Source: Hydractinia symbiolongicarpus
Taxonomy: Eukaryota; Cnidaria; Hydrozoa; Anthoathecata; Hydractiniidae
Assembly: GCF_029227915.1 (NCBI RefSeq)
Contig: NC_079877.1
Span: forward strand, 31,585,851 to 31,649,850
DNA length: 64,000 nt
Reading direction: 5' to 3'
The notes under the pieces: model-generated
Database searches by the model: none
Seen by the model: only the letters and a program-made list of their open reading frames with translations
What the model was told of the DNA's origin: nothing
Position numbers and translations under genes: made by a program
Shown here: one piece after another, positions 23,301 to 35,600 of the stretch
How the letters are laid out: every line of letters begins with the position of its first letter
Position numbering within the stretch: the first letter of the stretch is position 1

Positions 23301-26027
23301 AATCATGTCAAATTAAGAAGAATGTTATTTCTCGTAGTCAAAATGGCTCATTTATCACATTTATATGGTCAATGCCCAAAATCAGTTCAATTAAGACCCA
23401 CAGTCAATCGTTTCACTGTTGAAAGCGATACAAATTAGAAATATCGGAAAAAAATCACTAAATACATGTTGGTACGAATATGTGACGCAACCGGTGTTAC
23501 TCAAACGGATTGACACCGTTAGAAAGTCAATGAAATGGTGTTTTTGAAACTGTCTCTATATCTTCAGCGCGCGCTAACGGCTAGGATTAGTCCCACAGTA
23601 AAATTGACTTATTTATCTAAATTTTTAAATGAATCGCTACCACAGGGTCCAGTGTAATCGTTCAGTTCTGGCAATCATGTCAAATTAAGAAGAATGTTCT
23701 TTCTTGGAGTCCAATTGTCTCATTTATCACACTTAAGAGGTCAAAGTCCAAAATCAGATCAAATAATTCCCACAGGCAATCGTTTCACTGTTAAAAGCGA
23801 TACAAATTAGTAATATCCGAAGAAAATCACTAAATACATTTTGGTACGAATATGTGACGCAACTTTTGTAACTCAAACGGATTGACACCGTTAGAAAATC
23901 AATAAAATGTGGTTTTTGAAACTGTCTCTATTTCTTCAGCGCGCGATAACGGCTAGGATTGGTCCCACAGTAAAAAATGACTTATTTATCTTCATTTTTA
24001 AATAAAGCGCTACCACAGCGACCAGTTAAATCGCTGAGTTTCAGCAATCATGTCAAATTAAGAAGAATGTTAGTTCTTGTATTCAAACTGGCTCATTTAT
24101 CACATTTATAAGGTCAAAGTCCAAAATCAGTTCAAATAATTCCCACAGTCAATCGTTTCACTGTTAAAAGCGATACAAATTAGTAATATCCGAAGAAAAT
24201 CACTAATTACATTTTGCTACGAATATGTGACGCAACTGTTGTAACTCAAACGGTTTGACACCGTTAGAAAATCAATGAAATGTGGTTTTTAAAACTGTCT
24301 CTATTTCTTCAGCGCGCGATAACGGCTAAGATTGGTCCCACAGTAAAAAATGACATATTTATCTTAATTTTTAAGTAAAGCGCTACCACAGCGACCAGTG
24401 TAATTGCTGAACTTCAGCAATCATGTCAAATTAAGAAGAATGTTATTTCTTGTAGTCAAAATGGCTCATTTATCACATTTATATTTGGCAAAGTCCAAAA
24501 TCAGTTCAATTAAGACCCACAGTCAATCGTTTCACTGTTGAAAGCGATACAAATTAGAAATATCGGAAAAAAATCACTAAATACATGTTGGTACGAATAT
24601 GTGACGCAACCGTTGTTACTCAAACGGATTGACACCGTTAGAAAGTCAATGAAATGGAGTTTTTGAAACTGTCTCTATATCTTCAGCGCGCGCTAACGGC
24701 TAGGATTGGTCCCACAGTAAAAATGACTTATTTATCTAAATTTTTAAATGAATCGCTACCACAGGGTCCAGTGTAATCGTTCAGTTCCGGCAATCATGTC
24801 AAATTATGAAGAATGTTCTTTCTTGGAGTCCAATTGTCTCATTTATCACACTTATGAGGTCACAGTCCAAAGTTAGTTCAATTAAGTCCCTCAGTAAATC
24901 GTTTCACTGTTAAAAGCAAAACAACTTAGTAATATCAGAAAAATATCGCTAAATACATGTTGGTACGAATATGTGACCCAACCGTTGTAACTCAAACGGA
25001 TTGACACCGTTAGAAAGTCAATGAAATGTACTTTTTGAAGTTGTCTCTATTTCTTCAGCGCGAACTACCGGCTAGGATTGGTCCGACAGTTGAAAATGAC
25101 TTATTTATCTTAATTTTTTAATAAAGCGCTACCACAGCGCCCAGTGTAATCGCTGAGTTCCAGCAATCATGTCAAATTAAGAAGAATGTTATTTCTTGAA
25201 GTCAAACTGGCTCATTTATAAGGTCAAAGTCCAAAATCAGTTCAAATAATTCCCACAGGCAATCGTTTCACTGTTAAAAGCGATGCAAATTAGTAATATC
25301 CGAAGAAAATCACTAAATACATTTTGGTACGAATATGTGACGCAACTGTTGTAACTCAAACGGATTGACACCGTTAGAAAATCAATGAAATGTGGTTTTT
25401 GAAACTGTCTCTATTTCTTCAGCGCGCGATAACGGCTAGGATTGGTCCCACAGTAAAAAATGACTTACTTATCTTCATTTTTAAATAAAGCGCTACCACA
25501 GCGCAAAGTTAAGTCGCTGAGTTCCAGCAATCATGTCAAATTAAGAAGAATGTTAGTTCTTGTATTCAAACTGGCTCATTTATCACATTTATAAGGTCAC
25601 AGTCCAGAATCAGTTCAATTAATTCCCACAGTCAATCGTTTCACTCTTAAGAGCGATACAATTTAGTAATATCGGAAGAAAATCACTAAATACATGTTCG
25701 TACGATTATGTGACGCAACCGTTGTAACTCAAACGGATTGACACCGTTAGAAAGTCAATGAAATGTAGTTTTTGACACTGTCTCTATTTCTTCAGCGCGC
25801 GATAACGGCTACGATTGGTCCCACAGTAAAAAATGACATATTTATCTTAATTATTAAGTAAAGCGCTACCACAGCGACCAGTGTAATCGCTGAGTACCAG
25901 CAATCATGTCAAATTAAGAAGAATGTTATTTCTTGTAGTCAAAATGGCTCATTTATCACATTTATATGGTCAAAGTTCAAAATCAGTTCAATTAAGACCC
26001 ACAGTCAATCGTTTCACTGTTGAAAGC

Positions 26028-26042
26028 TTGAAAGCGATACAA
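26028..26042. repeat. 8-bp tandem duplication inside a monomer
   Basis: The run TTGAAAGCTTGAAAGCG contains TTGAAAGC twice, where all other monomers have it once. It is repeated at about 38,043-38,057 in the 12-kb copy, so it predates that duplication. It serves as a private marker for this monomer. Confidence 0.85.
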
Positions 26043-29000
26043 ATTAGAAATATCGGAAAAAATCAATAAAAACATGTTGGTACGAATATGTGACGCAACC
26101 GTTGTTACTCAAACGGATTGACACCGTTAGAAAATCAATGAAATGTGGTTTTTGAAACTGTCTCTATTTCTTCAGCGCGCGATAACGGCTAAGATTGGTC
26201 CCACAGTAAAAAATGACATATTTATCTTAATTATTAAGTAAAGCGCTACCACAGCGACCAGTGTAATCGCTGAGTACCAGCAATCATGTCAAATTAAAAA
26301 GAATGTTATTTCCTGGAGTCCAATTGTCTCTCTTATAACATTTATAAGATCACAGTTCAAAATCAGTTCAATTAAGTCCCACAGTCAATCGTTTCACTGT
26401 TAAAAGCGATGTAACCTAGTAATATGAGAAAAATATCGCAAAATACATTTTGGTACGAATATGTGACGCAACCGTTGTAACTCAAACGGATTGACACCGC
26501 TAGAAAGTCAATGAAATGTAGTTTTTGAAATTGTCTCTATTTCTTTAGCGCGCGATAACGGCTAGGATTGGTCCCACAGTAAAAAATGACTTATTTATCT
26601 TAATTTTTAAGTAAAGCGCTACCACAGCGGCCAGTGTAATCGCTGAGTACCAGCAATCATGTCAAATTAAGAAGAATGTTATTTCTTGTAGTCAAAATGG
26701 CTCATTTATCACATTTATATCGTCAAAGTTCAAAATCAGTTCAATTAAGACCCACAGTCAATCGTTTCACTGTTGAAAGCGATACAAATTGGAAATATCG
26801 GAAAAAAATCACTAAATACATGTTGGTACGAATATGTGACGCAACCGTTGTTACTCAAACGGATTGACACCGTTAGAAAGTCAATGAAATGGAGTTTTTG
26901 AAACTGTCTCTATATCTTCAGCGCGCGCTAACGGCTAGGATTGGTCCCACAGTAAAAATGCCTTATTTATCTAAATTTTTAAATGAATCACTACCACAGG
27001 GTCCAGTGTAATCGTTCAGTTCCGGCAATCATGTCAAATTAAGAAGAATGTTCTTTCTTGGAGTCCAATTGTCTCATTTATCACACTTATGAGGTCACAG
27101 TCCAAAGTTAGTTCAATTAAGTCCCACAGTCAATCGTTTCACTGTTAGAAGCGATGCAACTTAGTAATATCAGGAAAATATCGCTAAATACATGTTGGTA
27201 CGAATATGTGACCCAACCGTTGTAACTCAAACGGATTGACACCGTTAGAAAATCAATGAAATGTGGTTTTTGAAACTGTCTCTATTTCTTCAGCGCGCGA
27301 TAACGGCTAAGATTGGTCCCACAGTAAAAAATGACATATTTATCTTAATTTTTAAATGAAGCGCTTCCACAGCGCCCAGTGTAATCACTGAGTTCAAGCA
27401 ATCATTTCAAATTAAGAAGAATGTTACTTCTTGTAGTCAAAATGGCTCATTTATCACATTTATAAGGTCAAAGTCCAAAATCAGTTCAATTAAGTCCCAC
27501 AGTTAATCGTTTCACTGTTGAAAGCGATGCAACTTAGTAACATCGGAAAAAAATTACTAAATACATGTTGGCGCGGATGTGTGACGCAACCGTTGTAACT
27601 CAAACGGATTGACACCGCTAGAAAGTCAATGAAATGGAGATTTTGAAACTGTCTCTATATCTTCAGCGCGCGCTAACGGCTATGATTGGTCCCACATTAG
27701 AAATGACTTATTTATCTAAATTTTTAAATGAACCGCTACCACAGGGTCCAGTGTACTCGCTGAGTTCCCACAATCAAGTCAAATTAAAAAGAATCTTATT
27801 TCTTGGAGTCCAATTGTCTCTCTTGTAACATTTATATTGTCACAGTCCAAAATCAGTTCAATTAAGTCCCACAGTCAATCGTTTCACTGTTAAAAGCAAT
27901 GTAACCTAGTAATATGAGAAAAATATCGCAAAATACATGTTGGTACGAAGATGTGACGCAACCGTGGTAACTCAAACGGATTGACACCGTTAGAAAGTCA
28001 ATGAAATGGAGTTTTTGAAACTGTCTCTATATCTTCAGCGCGCGCTAACGGCTAGGATTGGTCCCACAGTAAAAATGACTTATTTATCTAAATTTTTAAA
28101 TGAATCGCTACCACAGGGTCCAGTGTAATCGTTGAGTTCCGGCAATCATGTCAAATTAAGAAGAATGTTCTTTCTTGGAGTCCAATTGTCTCATTTATCA
28201 CACTTATGAGGTCACAGTACAAAGTTAGTTCAATTAAGTCACACAGTCAATCGTTTCACTGTTAGAAGCGATGTAACCAAGTAATATCAGAAAAGTATCG
28301 CTAAATACATGTTGGTACGAATATGTGACCCAACCGTTGTAACTCAAACGGATTGACACCGTTAGAAAGTCAATGATATGTACTTTTTGAAGCGGTCTCT
28401 ATTTCTTCAGCGCGAACTACCGGCTAGGATTGGTCCGACAGTTGAAAATGACTTATTCATCTTAATATTTAAATAAAGCGCTACCACAGCGCCCAGTGTA
28501 ATCGCTGAGTTCCAGCAATCATGTCAAATTAAGAAGAATGTTATTTCTTGAAGTCAAACTGGCTCATTTATAAGGTCAAAGTCCAAAATCAGTTCAATTA
28601 AGACCCACAGTCAAACGTTTCACTGTTAAAAGCGATGCAACCTAGTAATATCCGAATACTATCGCTGAATACATGTCGGTACGGATATGTGACGCAACCG
28701 TTGTAACTCAAACGGATTCATGCCGCTAGAAAGTCAATGAAATGTAGTCTTTGGAGCTGTTCCTATTTATTCAGCGTGTGGAAACGGCCAGGATTGGTCC
28801 CACAGTAAAAAAAGATTAATTATCTAAATTTTTAAAAAAAGCACTACCACAGAGCCTAATGTAATCGCTGAAATCCAGCAATCATGTCAAATTAAGAAGA
28901 ATGTGATTTCTTGGAGACCAATTGCCTCATTTAGCACATTTATAAGGTCACAGTCCAGAATCAGTTCAAATAATTCCCACAGTCAATCGTTTCACTGTTA

Positions 29001-29340
29001 AAAGCGATACAAATTAATAATATCCGAAGAAAATCACTAAATACATTTTGGTACGAATATGTGACGCAACTGTTGTAACTCAAACAGATTGACACCGTTA
29101 GAAAATCAATGAAATGTTGTTTTTGAAACTGTCTCTATTTCTTCAGCGCGCGATAACGGCTAAGATTGGTCCCACAGTAAAAAATGACATATTTATCTTA
29201 ATTTTTAAATAAAGCGCTAGCACAGCGCCCAGTGTAATCGCTGAACTTCAGCAATCATGTCAAATTAAAAAGAATGTTCTTTCCTGGAGTCCAATTGTCT
29301 CTCTTATAACATTTATAAGATCACAGTCCAAAATCAGTTC

Positions 29341-29545
29341 AATTAATTCCCTTAGCGATAACGGCTAAGATTGGTCCCACAGTAAAAAATGACATATTTA
29401 TCTTAATTTTTAAATAAAGCGCTACCACAGCGCCCAGTGTAATCGCTGAACTTCAGCAATCATGTCAAATTAAAAAGAATGTTATTTCCTGGAGTCCAAT
29501 TGTCTCTCTTATAACATTTATAAGATCACAGTCCAAAATCAGTTC
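29341..29545. repeat. Truncated 205-bp satellite monomer
   Basis: AATTAATTCCC is followed directly by TTAGCGATAACGGC, skipping the segment from ACAGTCAATCG to the CTTTAGCGCG region. The next AATTAATTCCC lies at 29,546, giving a period of 205 bp and a deletion of about 167 bp. The same truncated copy occurs at 41,356-41,560 in unit B. Confidence 0.88.
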
Positions 29546-29629
29546 AATTAATTCCCACAGTCAATCGTTTCACTATTAAAAGCAATACAACTTAGTAATG
29601 TTGGAAAAAATCACTAAATCCATGTTGGC

Positions 29630-31167
29630 ACGAATATGTGACGCAACCGTTGTAACTCAAACGGATTGACACCGTTAGAGAGTCAATGAAATGTAGTTTT
29701 TGTGACTGTCTCTATTTCTTCAGCGCGAACTAACGGCTAGGATTGGTCCCACAGCAGAAATGACTTATTTATCTAAATTTTTAAATGAACCGCTACCACA
29801 GGGTCCAGTGTACTCGCTGAGTTCCCACAATCAAGTCAAATTAAAAAGAATCTTATTTCTTGGAGTCCAATTGTCTCTCTTATAACATTTATAATGTCAC
29901 AGTCCAAAATCAGTTCAATTAAGTCCCACACTCAATCGTTTCACTGTTAAAAGCGATGTAACCTATTAATATGAGAAAAATATCGCTAAATACATGTTGG
30001 TAAGAATGTGTGACGCAACCGTTGTAACTCAAACGGATTGACACCGTTAGAAAGTCAATGAAATGGAGTTTTTGAAACTGTCTCTATATCTTCAGGGCGC
30101 GCTAACGGCTAGGATTGGTCCCACAGTAAAAATGACTTATTTATCTAAATTTTTAAATAAATCGCTACCACATGGTCCAGTGTAATCGCTGAGTTCCGGC
30201 AATCATGTCAAATTAAGAAGAATGTTCTTTCTTGGAGTCCAATTGTCTCATTTATCACACTTATGAGGTCACAGTCCAAAGTTAGTTCAATTAAGTCCCA
30301 CAGTCAATCGTTTCACTGTTAAAAGCGATGCAACCTAGTAATATCAGAAAAATATCGCTAAATACATGTTGGTACGAATATGTGACGCAACCGTTGTAAC
30401 TCAAACGGATTGACACCGTTAGAGAGTCAATGAAATGTAGTTTTTGTGACTGTCTCTATTTCTTCAGCGCGAACTAACGGCTAGGATTGGTCCCACAGCA
30501 GAAATGACTTATTTATCTAAATTTTTAAATGAACCGCTACCACAGGGTCCAGTGTACTCGCTGAGTTCCCACAATCAAGTCAAATTAAAAAGAATCTTAT
30601 TTCTTGGAGTCCAATTGTCTCTCTTATAACATTTATAATGTCACAGTCCAAAATCAGTTCAATTAAGTCCCACACTCAATCGTTTCACTGTTAAAAGCGA
30701 TGTAACCTATTAATATGAGAAAAATATCGCTAAATACATGTTGGTAAGAATGTGTGACGCAACCGTTGTAACTCAAACGGATTGACACCGTTAGAAAGTC
30801 AATGAAATGGAGTTTTTGAAACTGTCTCTATATCTTCAGGGCGCGCTAACGGCTAGGATTGGTCCCACAGTAAAAATGACTTATTTATCTAAATTTTTAA
30901 ATAAATCGCTACCACATGGTCCAGTGTAATCGCTGAGTTCCGGCAATCATGTCAAATTAAGAAGAATGTTCTTTCTTGGAGTCCAATTGTCTCATTTATC
31001 ACACTTATGAGGTCACAGTCCAAAGTTAGTTCAATTAAGTCCCACAGTCAATCGTTTCACTGTTAAAAGCGATGCAACCTAGTAATATCAGAAAAATATC
31101 GCTAAATACATGTTTGTACGAATATGTGACGCAACCGTTGTAACTCAAACGGATTGACACCGTTAGA
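29630..31167. repeat. Two-monomer tandem (744 bp, two copies)
   Basis: Sequence from about 29,640 repeats from about 30,384 at an offset of 744. The copies share CCGTTAGAGAGTCAATG, GTTTTTGTGACTGTCTC, CCCACAGCAGAAATGAC, TTCAGGGCGCGCTAACGG and GGTAAGAATGTGTGACGC. It is duplicated again at about 41,645-43,182 in unit B. Confidence 0.86.
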
Positions 31168-31499
31168 AAGTCAATGAAATGTACTTTTTGAAACTGTCTC
31201 TATTTCTTCAGCGCGAACTACCGGCTAGGATTGGTCCGACAGTTGAAAATGACTTATTTATCTTAATTTTTTAATAAAGCGCTACCACAGCGCCCAGTGT
31301 AATCGCTGAGTTCCAGCAATCATGTCAAATTAAGAAGAATGTTATTTCTTGAAGTCAAACTGGCTCATTTATAAGGTCAAAGTCCAAAATCAGTTCAATT
31401 AAGTCCCACAGTCAAACGTTTCACTGTTAAAGGCGATGTAACCTAGTAATATCCGAATACTATCGCTAAATACATGTCGGTACGAATATGTGACGCAAC

Positions 31500-31570
31500 T
31501 GCTGTAACTCAAACGGATTCATGCCGCTAGAAAGTCAATGAAATGGTGACATATTTATCTTAATTTTTTA
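31500..31570. repeat. Monomer with an internal deletion of about 80 bp
   Basis: GAAAGTCAATGAAATG runs directly into GTGACATATTTATC near 31,546. The usual TAGTTTTTGAAACTG, TCTCTATTTCTTCAGC and GATTGGTCCCACAG stretch is missing. The same shortened copy recurs near 43,561 in unit B. Confidence 0.85.
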
Positions 31571-31937
31571 ATAAAGCGCTACGACAGCGCCCAGTGTAAT
31601 CGCTGAGTTCCAGCAATCATGTCAAATTAAGAAGAATGTAATTCCTTGGAGAACAATTGGCTCATCTTTCACATTTATAAGGTCACAGTCCAGAATCAGT
31701 TTAATTAATTCCCACAGTCAATCGTTTCACTGTTAAAAGCAATACAACTTAGTAATGTCGGAAGAAAATCACTAAGTACATGTTGGTGCGAATATGTGAC
31801 GCAACCGTTGCAACTCAAACGGATTAAAACTGTTAGAAAGTCAATGAAATGAAGTTTTTGAAACTAACCCTATTTCTTCAGCGCGATCTAACGGCTAGGA
31901 TTGGTCCGACAGTGAAAAATAACTTATTTATCTAAAT
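31547..31937. repeat. Right-type segment duplicated at 32,293-32,683 (offset 746)
   Basis: Both copies carry GCGCTACGACAGCGCC, AATGTAATTCCTTGGAGAAC, GCTCATCTTTCACATT and GTTGCAACTC with GGATTAAAACTG. They differ at about 31,866-31,872 (AACTAACCC against AACTGTCCC). These are among the first right-type monomers in the window, inside the end of the 12-kb unit. Confidence 0.78.
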
Positions 31938-32680
31938 TTTTAAATAAAGCGCTACCACAGGGCCTAGTGTACTCGCTGAATTCTAGCAATCATGTCGAAT
32001 TAAGAAGAATGTTACTTCTTGTAGTCAAAATGGCTCATTTATCACATTTATAAGGTCAAAGTCCAAAATCAGTTCAATTAAGTCCCACAGCCAATCGTTT
32101 CACTGTTGAAAGCGATGCAACGTAGTATTATCGGAAAAAAATTGCTAAAAACATGCTGGTGCGAATATGTGACGCAACCGTTGCAACTCAAACGGATTGA
32201 CACCGTTAGAAAGTCAATGAAATGTAGTTTTTGAAACTGTCTCTATTTCTTCAGCGCGAACTAACGACTAGGATTCGTCCCACAGTAAAAAATGACATAT
32301 TTATCTTAATTTTTTAATAAAGCGCTACGACAGCGCCCAGTGTAATCGCTGAGTTCCAGCAATCATGTCAAATTAAGAAGAATGTAATTCCTTGGAGAAC
32401 AATTGGCTCATCTTTCACATTTATAAGGTCACAGTCCAGAATCAGTTTAATTAATTCCCACAGTCAATCGTTTCACTGTTAAAAGCAATACAACTTAGTA
32501 ATGTCGGAAGAAAATCACTAAGTACATGTTGGTGCGAATATGTGACGCAACCGTTGCAACTCAAACGGATTAAAACTGTTAGAAAGTCAATGAAATGAAG
32601 TTTTTGAAACTGTCCCTATTTCTTCAGCGCGATCTAACGGCTAGGATTGGTCCGACAGTGAAAAATAACTTATTTATCTA

Positions 32681-35600
32681 AATTTTTTAATAAAGCGCTA
32701 CCACATCGCCCAGTGTAATCGCTGAGTTCCAGCAATCATGTCAAATAAAGAAAAATGTTGGTTCTTGGAGTCCAATTGGCTCATTTATCACATTTATAAG
32801 GTCACAGTCCAGAATCAGTTCAATTAAGTCCCACAGTCAATCGTCTCACTCTTAAGAGCGATGCAACTTAGTAATATCGGAAGAAAATCACTAAATACAT
32901 GTTCGTACGATTATGTGACGCAACCGTTGTAACTCAAACGGATTGACACCGTTAAAAAGTCAATGAAATGTAGTTTTTGACACTGTCTCAATTTCTTCAG
33001 CGCGAACTAACGGCTAGGATTGGTCCCACAGTAAAAATGACTTATTAATCTAAATTTTTAAATGAATCGCTACCACACGGTCCAGTGTAATCACTCAGTT
33101 CTGGCAATCATTTCAAATTAAGAAGAATGTTCTTTCTTGGCGTCAAACTGGCTCATTTATAAGGTCAAAGTCCAAAATCAGTTCAAATAAATCCCACAGT
33201 CAATCGTTTCACTGTTAAAAGCGATACATATTAGTAATATCCGAAGAAAATCACTAAATACATTTTGGTACGAATATGTGACGCAACCGTTGTTACTCAA
33301 ACGGATTGACACCGTTAGAAAGTCAATGAAATGGAGTTTTTTAAACTGTCTCTATATCTTCAGCGCGCGCTAACGGCTAGGATTGGTCCCACAGTAAAAA
33401 TGACTTATTTATCTAAATTTTTAAATGAATCGCTACCACAGGGTCCAGTGTAATCGGTCAGTTCCGGCAATCATGTCAAATTAAGAAGAATGTTCTTTCT
33501 TGTAGTCCAATTGTCTCATTTCTCGCACTTATGAGGTCACAGTCCAAAGTTAGTTCAATTAAGTCCCACAGTCAATCGTTTCACTGTTAGAAGCGATGCA
33601 ACCTAGTAATATCAGAAAAATATCGCTAAATACATGTTGGTACGAATATGTGACCCAACCGTTGTAACTCAAACGGATTGACACCGTTAGAAAGTCTATG
33701 AAATGTACTTTTTGAAGTTGTCTCTATTTTTTCAGCGCGAACTACCGGCTAGGATTGGTCCGACAGTTGAAAATGACTTATTTATCTTAATTTTTTAATA
33801 AAGCGCTACCACAGCGCCCAGTGTAATCGCTGAGTTCCAGCAATCATTTCAAATTAAGAAGAATGTTATTTCTTGAAGTCAAACTGGCTCATTTATAAGG
33901 TCAAAGTCCAAAATCAGTTCGAATAACTCCCACAGTCAATCGTTTTACTGTTAAAAGCGATACAAATTAGTAATATCCGAAGAAAATCACTAAATACATT
34001 TTGGTACGAATATGTGACGCAACTGTTGTAACTCAAACGGATTGACACCGTTAGAAAATCAATGAAATGTGGTTTTTGAAACTGTCTCTATTTCTTCAGC
34101 GCGCAATAACGGCTAAGATTGGTCCCACAGTAAAAAATGACATATTTATCTTAATTTTTAAATAAAGCGCTACCACAGCGCCCAGTGTAATCACTGAGTT
34201 CCAGCAATCATGTCAAATTAAGAAGAATGTTACTTCTTGTAGTCAAAATGGCTCATTTATCACATTGATAAGGTCACAGTCCAGAATCAGTTCAATTAAG
34301 TCCCCCAGTCAATCGTTTCACTGTTAAAAGCGATACAACTTAGTAATATCGGAAGAAAATCACTAAATACATGTTCGTACGAATGTATGACGCAACCGTT
34401 GTAACTCAAACGGATTAACACCGTTAGTAAATCAATGAAATGTAGTTTTTGAAACTGTCTCTATTTCTTCAACGCTAACTAACGGCTAGGATTGGTCCCA
34501 CAGTAAAAAATGTCTTATTTATCTTCATTTTTAAATAAAGCGCTACCACAGCGCCCAGTTAAATCGCTGAGTTCCAGCAATCATGTCAAATTGAGAAGAA
34601 TGTTAGTTCTTGTATTCAAGCTGGCTCATTTATCACACTTATGAGGTCACAGTCCAAAGTTAGTTCAATTAAGTCCCACAGTCAATCGTTTCACTGTTAG
34701 AAGCGATGCAACCTAGTAATATCAGAAAAATATCGCTAAATACATGTTGGTACGAATATGTGACCCAACCGTTGTAACTCAAACGGATTGACACCGTTAG
34801 AAACTCAATGAAATGTACTTTTTGAAGTTGTCTCTATTTCTTCAGCGCAAACTACCGGCTAGGATTGGTCCGACAGTTGAAAATGACTTATTTGTCTTAA
34901 TTTTTTTATAAAACGCTACCACAGCGCCCAGTGTAATCGCTGAGTTCCAGCAATCATGTCAAATTAAGAAGAATGTTATTTCTTGAAGTCATACTGGCTC
35001 ATTTATAAGGTCAAAGTCCAAAATCAGTTCAAATAATTCCCACACTCAATCGTTTCACTGTTAAAAGCGATGTAACCTAGTAATATGAGAAAAATATCTC
35101 AAAATATATTTTGGTACGAATATGTGACGCAACCGTTGTAACTCAAACGGATTGACACCGCTAGAAAGTCAATGAAATGTAGTTTTTGAAATTGTCTCTA
35201 TTTCTTTAGCGCGCGATAACGGCTAGGATTGGTCCCACAGTAAAAAATGACTTATTTATCTTAATTTTTAAGTAAAGCGCTAACACAGCGGCCAGTGTAA
35301 TCGCTGAGTATCAGCAATCATGTCAAATTAAGAAGAATGTTATTTCTCGTAGTCAAAATGGCTCATTTATCACATTTATATGGTCAATGCCCAAAATCAG
35401 TTCAATTAAGACCCACAGTCAATCGTTTCACTGTTGAAAGCGATACAAATTAGAAATATCGGAAAAAAATCACTAAATACATGTTGGTACGAATATGTGA
35501 CGCAACCGGTGTTACTCAAACGGATTGACACCGTTAGAAAGTCAATGAAATGGTGTTTTTGAAACTGTCTCTATATCTTCAGCGCGCGCTAACGGCTAGG

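Larger units (their letters stand above)
20666..32680. repeat. 12,015-bp tandem duplication, unit A
   Basis: About 33 monomers, including two shortened ones, are followed directly by a second copy at an offset of exactly 12,015. I compared many stretches line by line (20,666-21,240; around 23,350, 24,490, 27,550, 28,690, 29,340, 31,450, 32,290 and 32,590). One difference was seen: T at 31,115 against G at 43,130. The related dimer copy has G at 30,371, so the T probably arose in unit A after duplication. Left of 20,666 the match stops at once (T at 20,665 against A at 32,680, with several more differences within 20 bp). Confidence 0.93.

Noticed and set aside
26676-26867. Open reading frame of 63 codons, identical at 38,691-38,882
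   Set aside because: The identity is explained by the 12,015-bp duplication, not by selection. The frame reads through ordinary satellite sequence.
27634-27828. Open reading frame of 64 codons, identical at 39,649-39,843
   Set aside because: As above: it is a chance open frame over satellite sequence, doubled by the 12,015-bp duplication, and it shows no recognisable domain.
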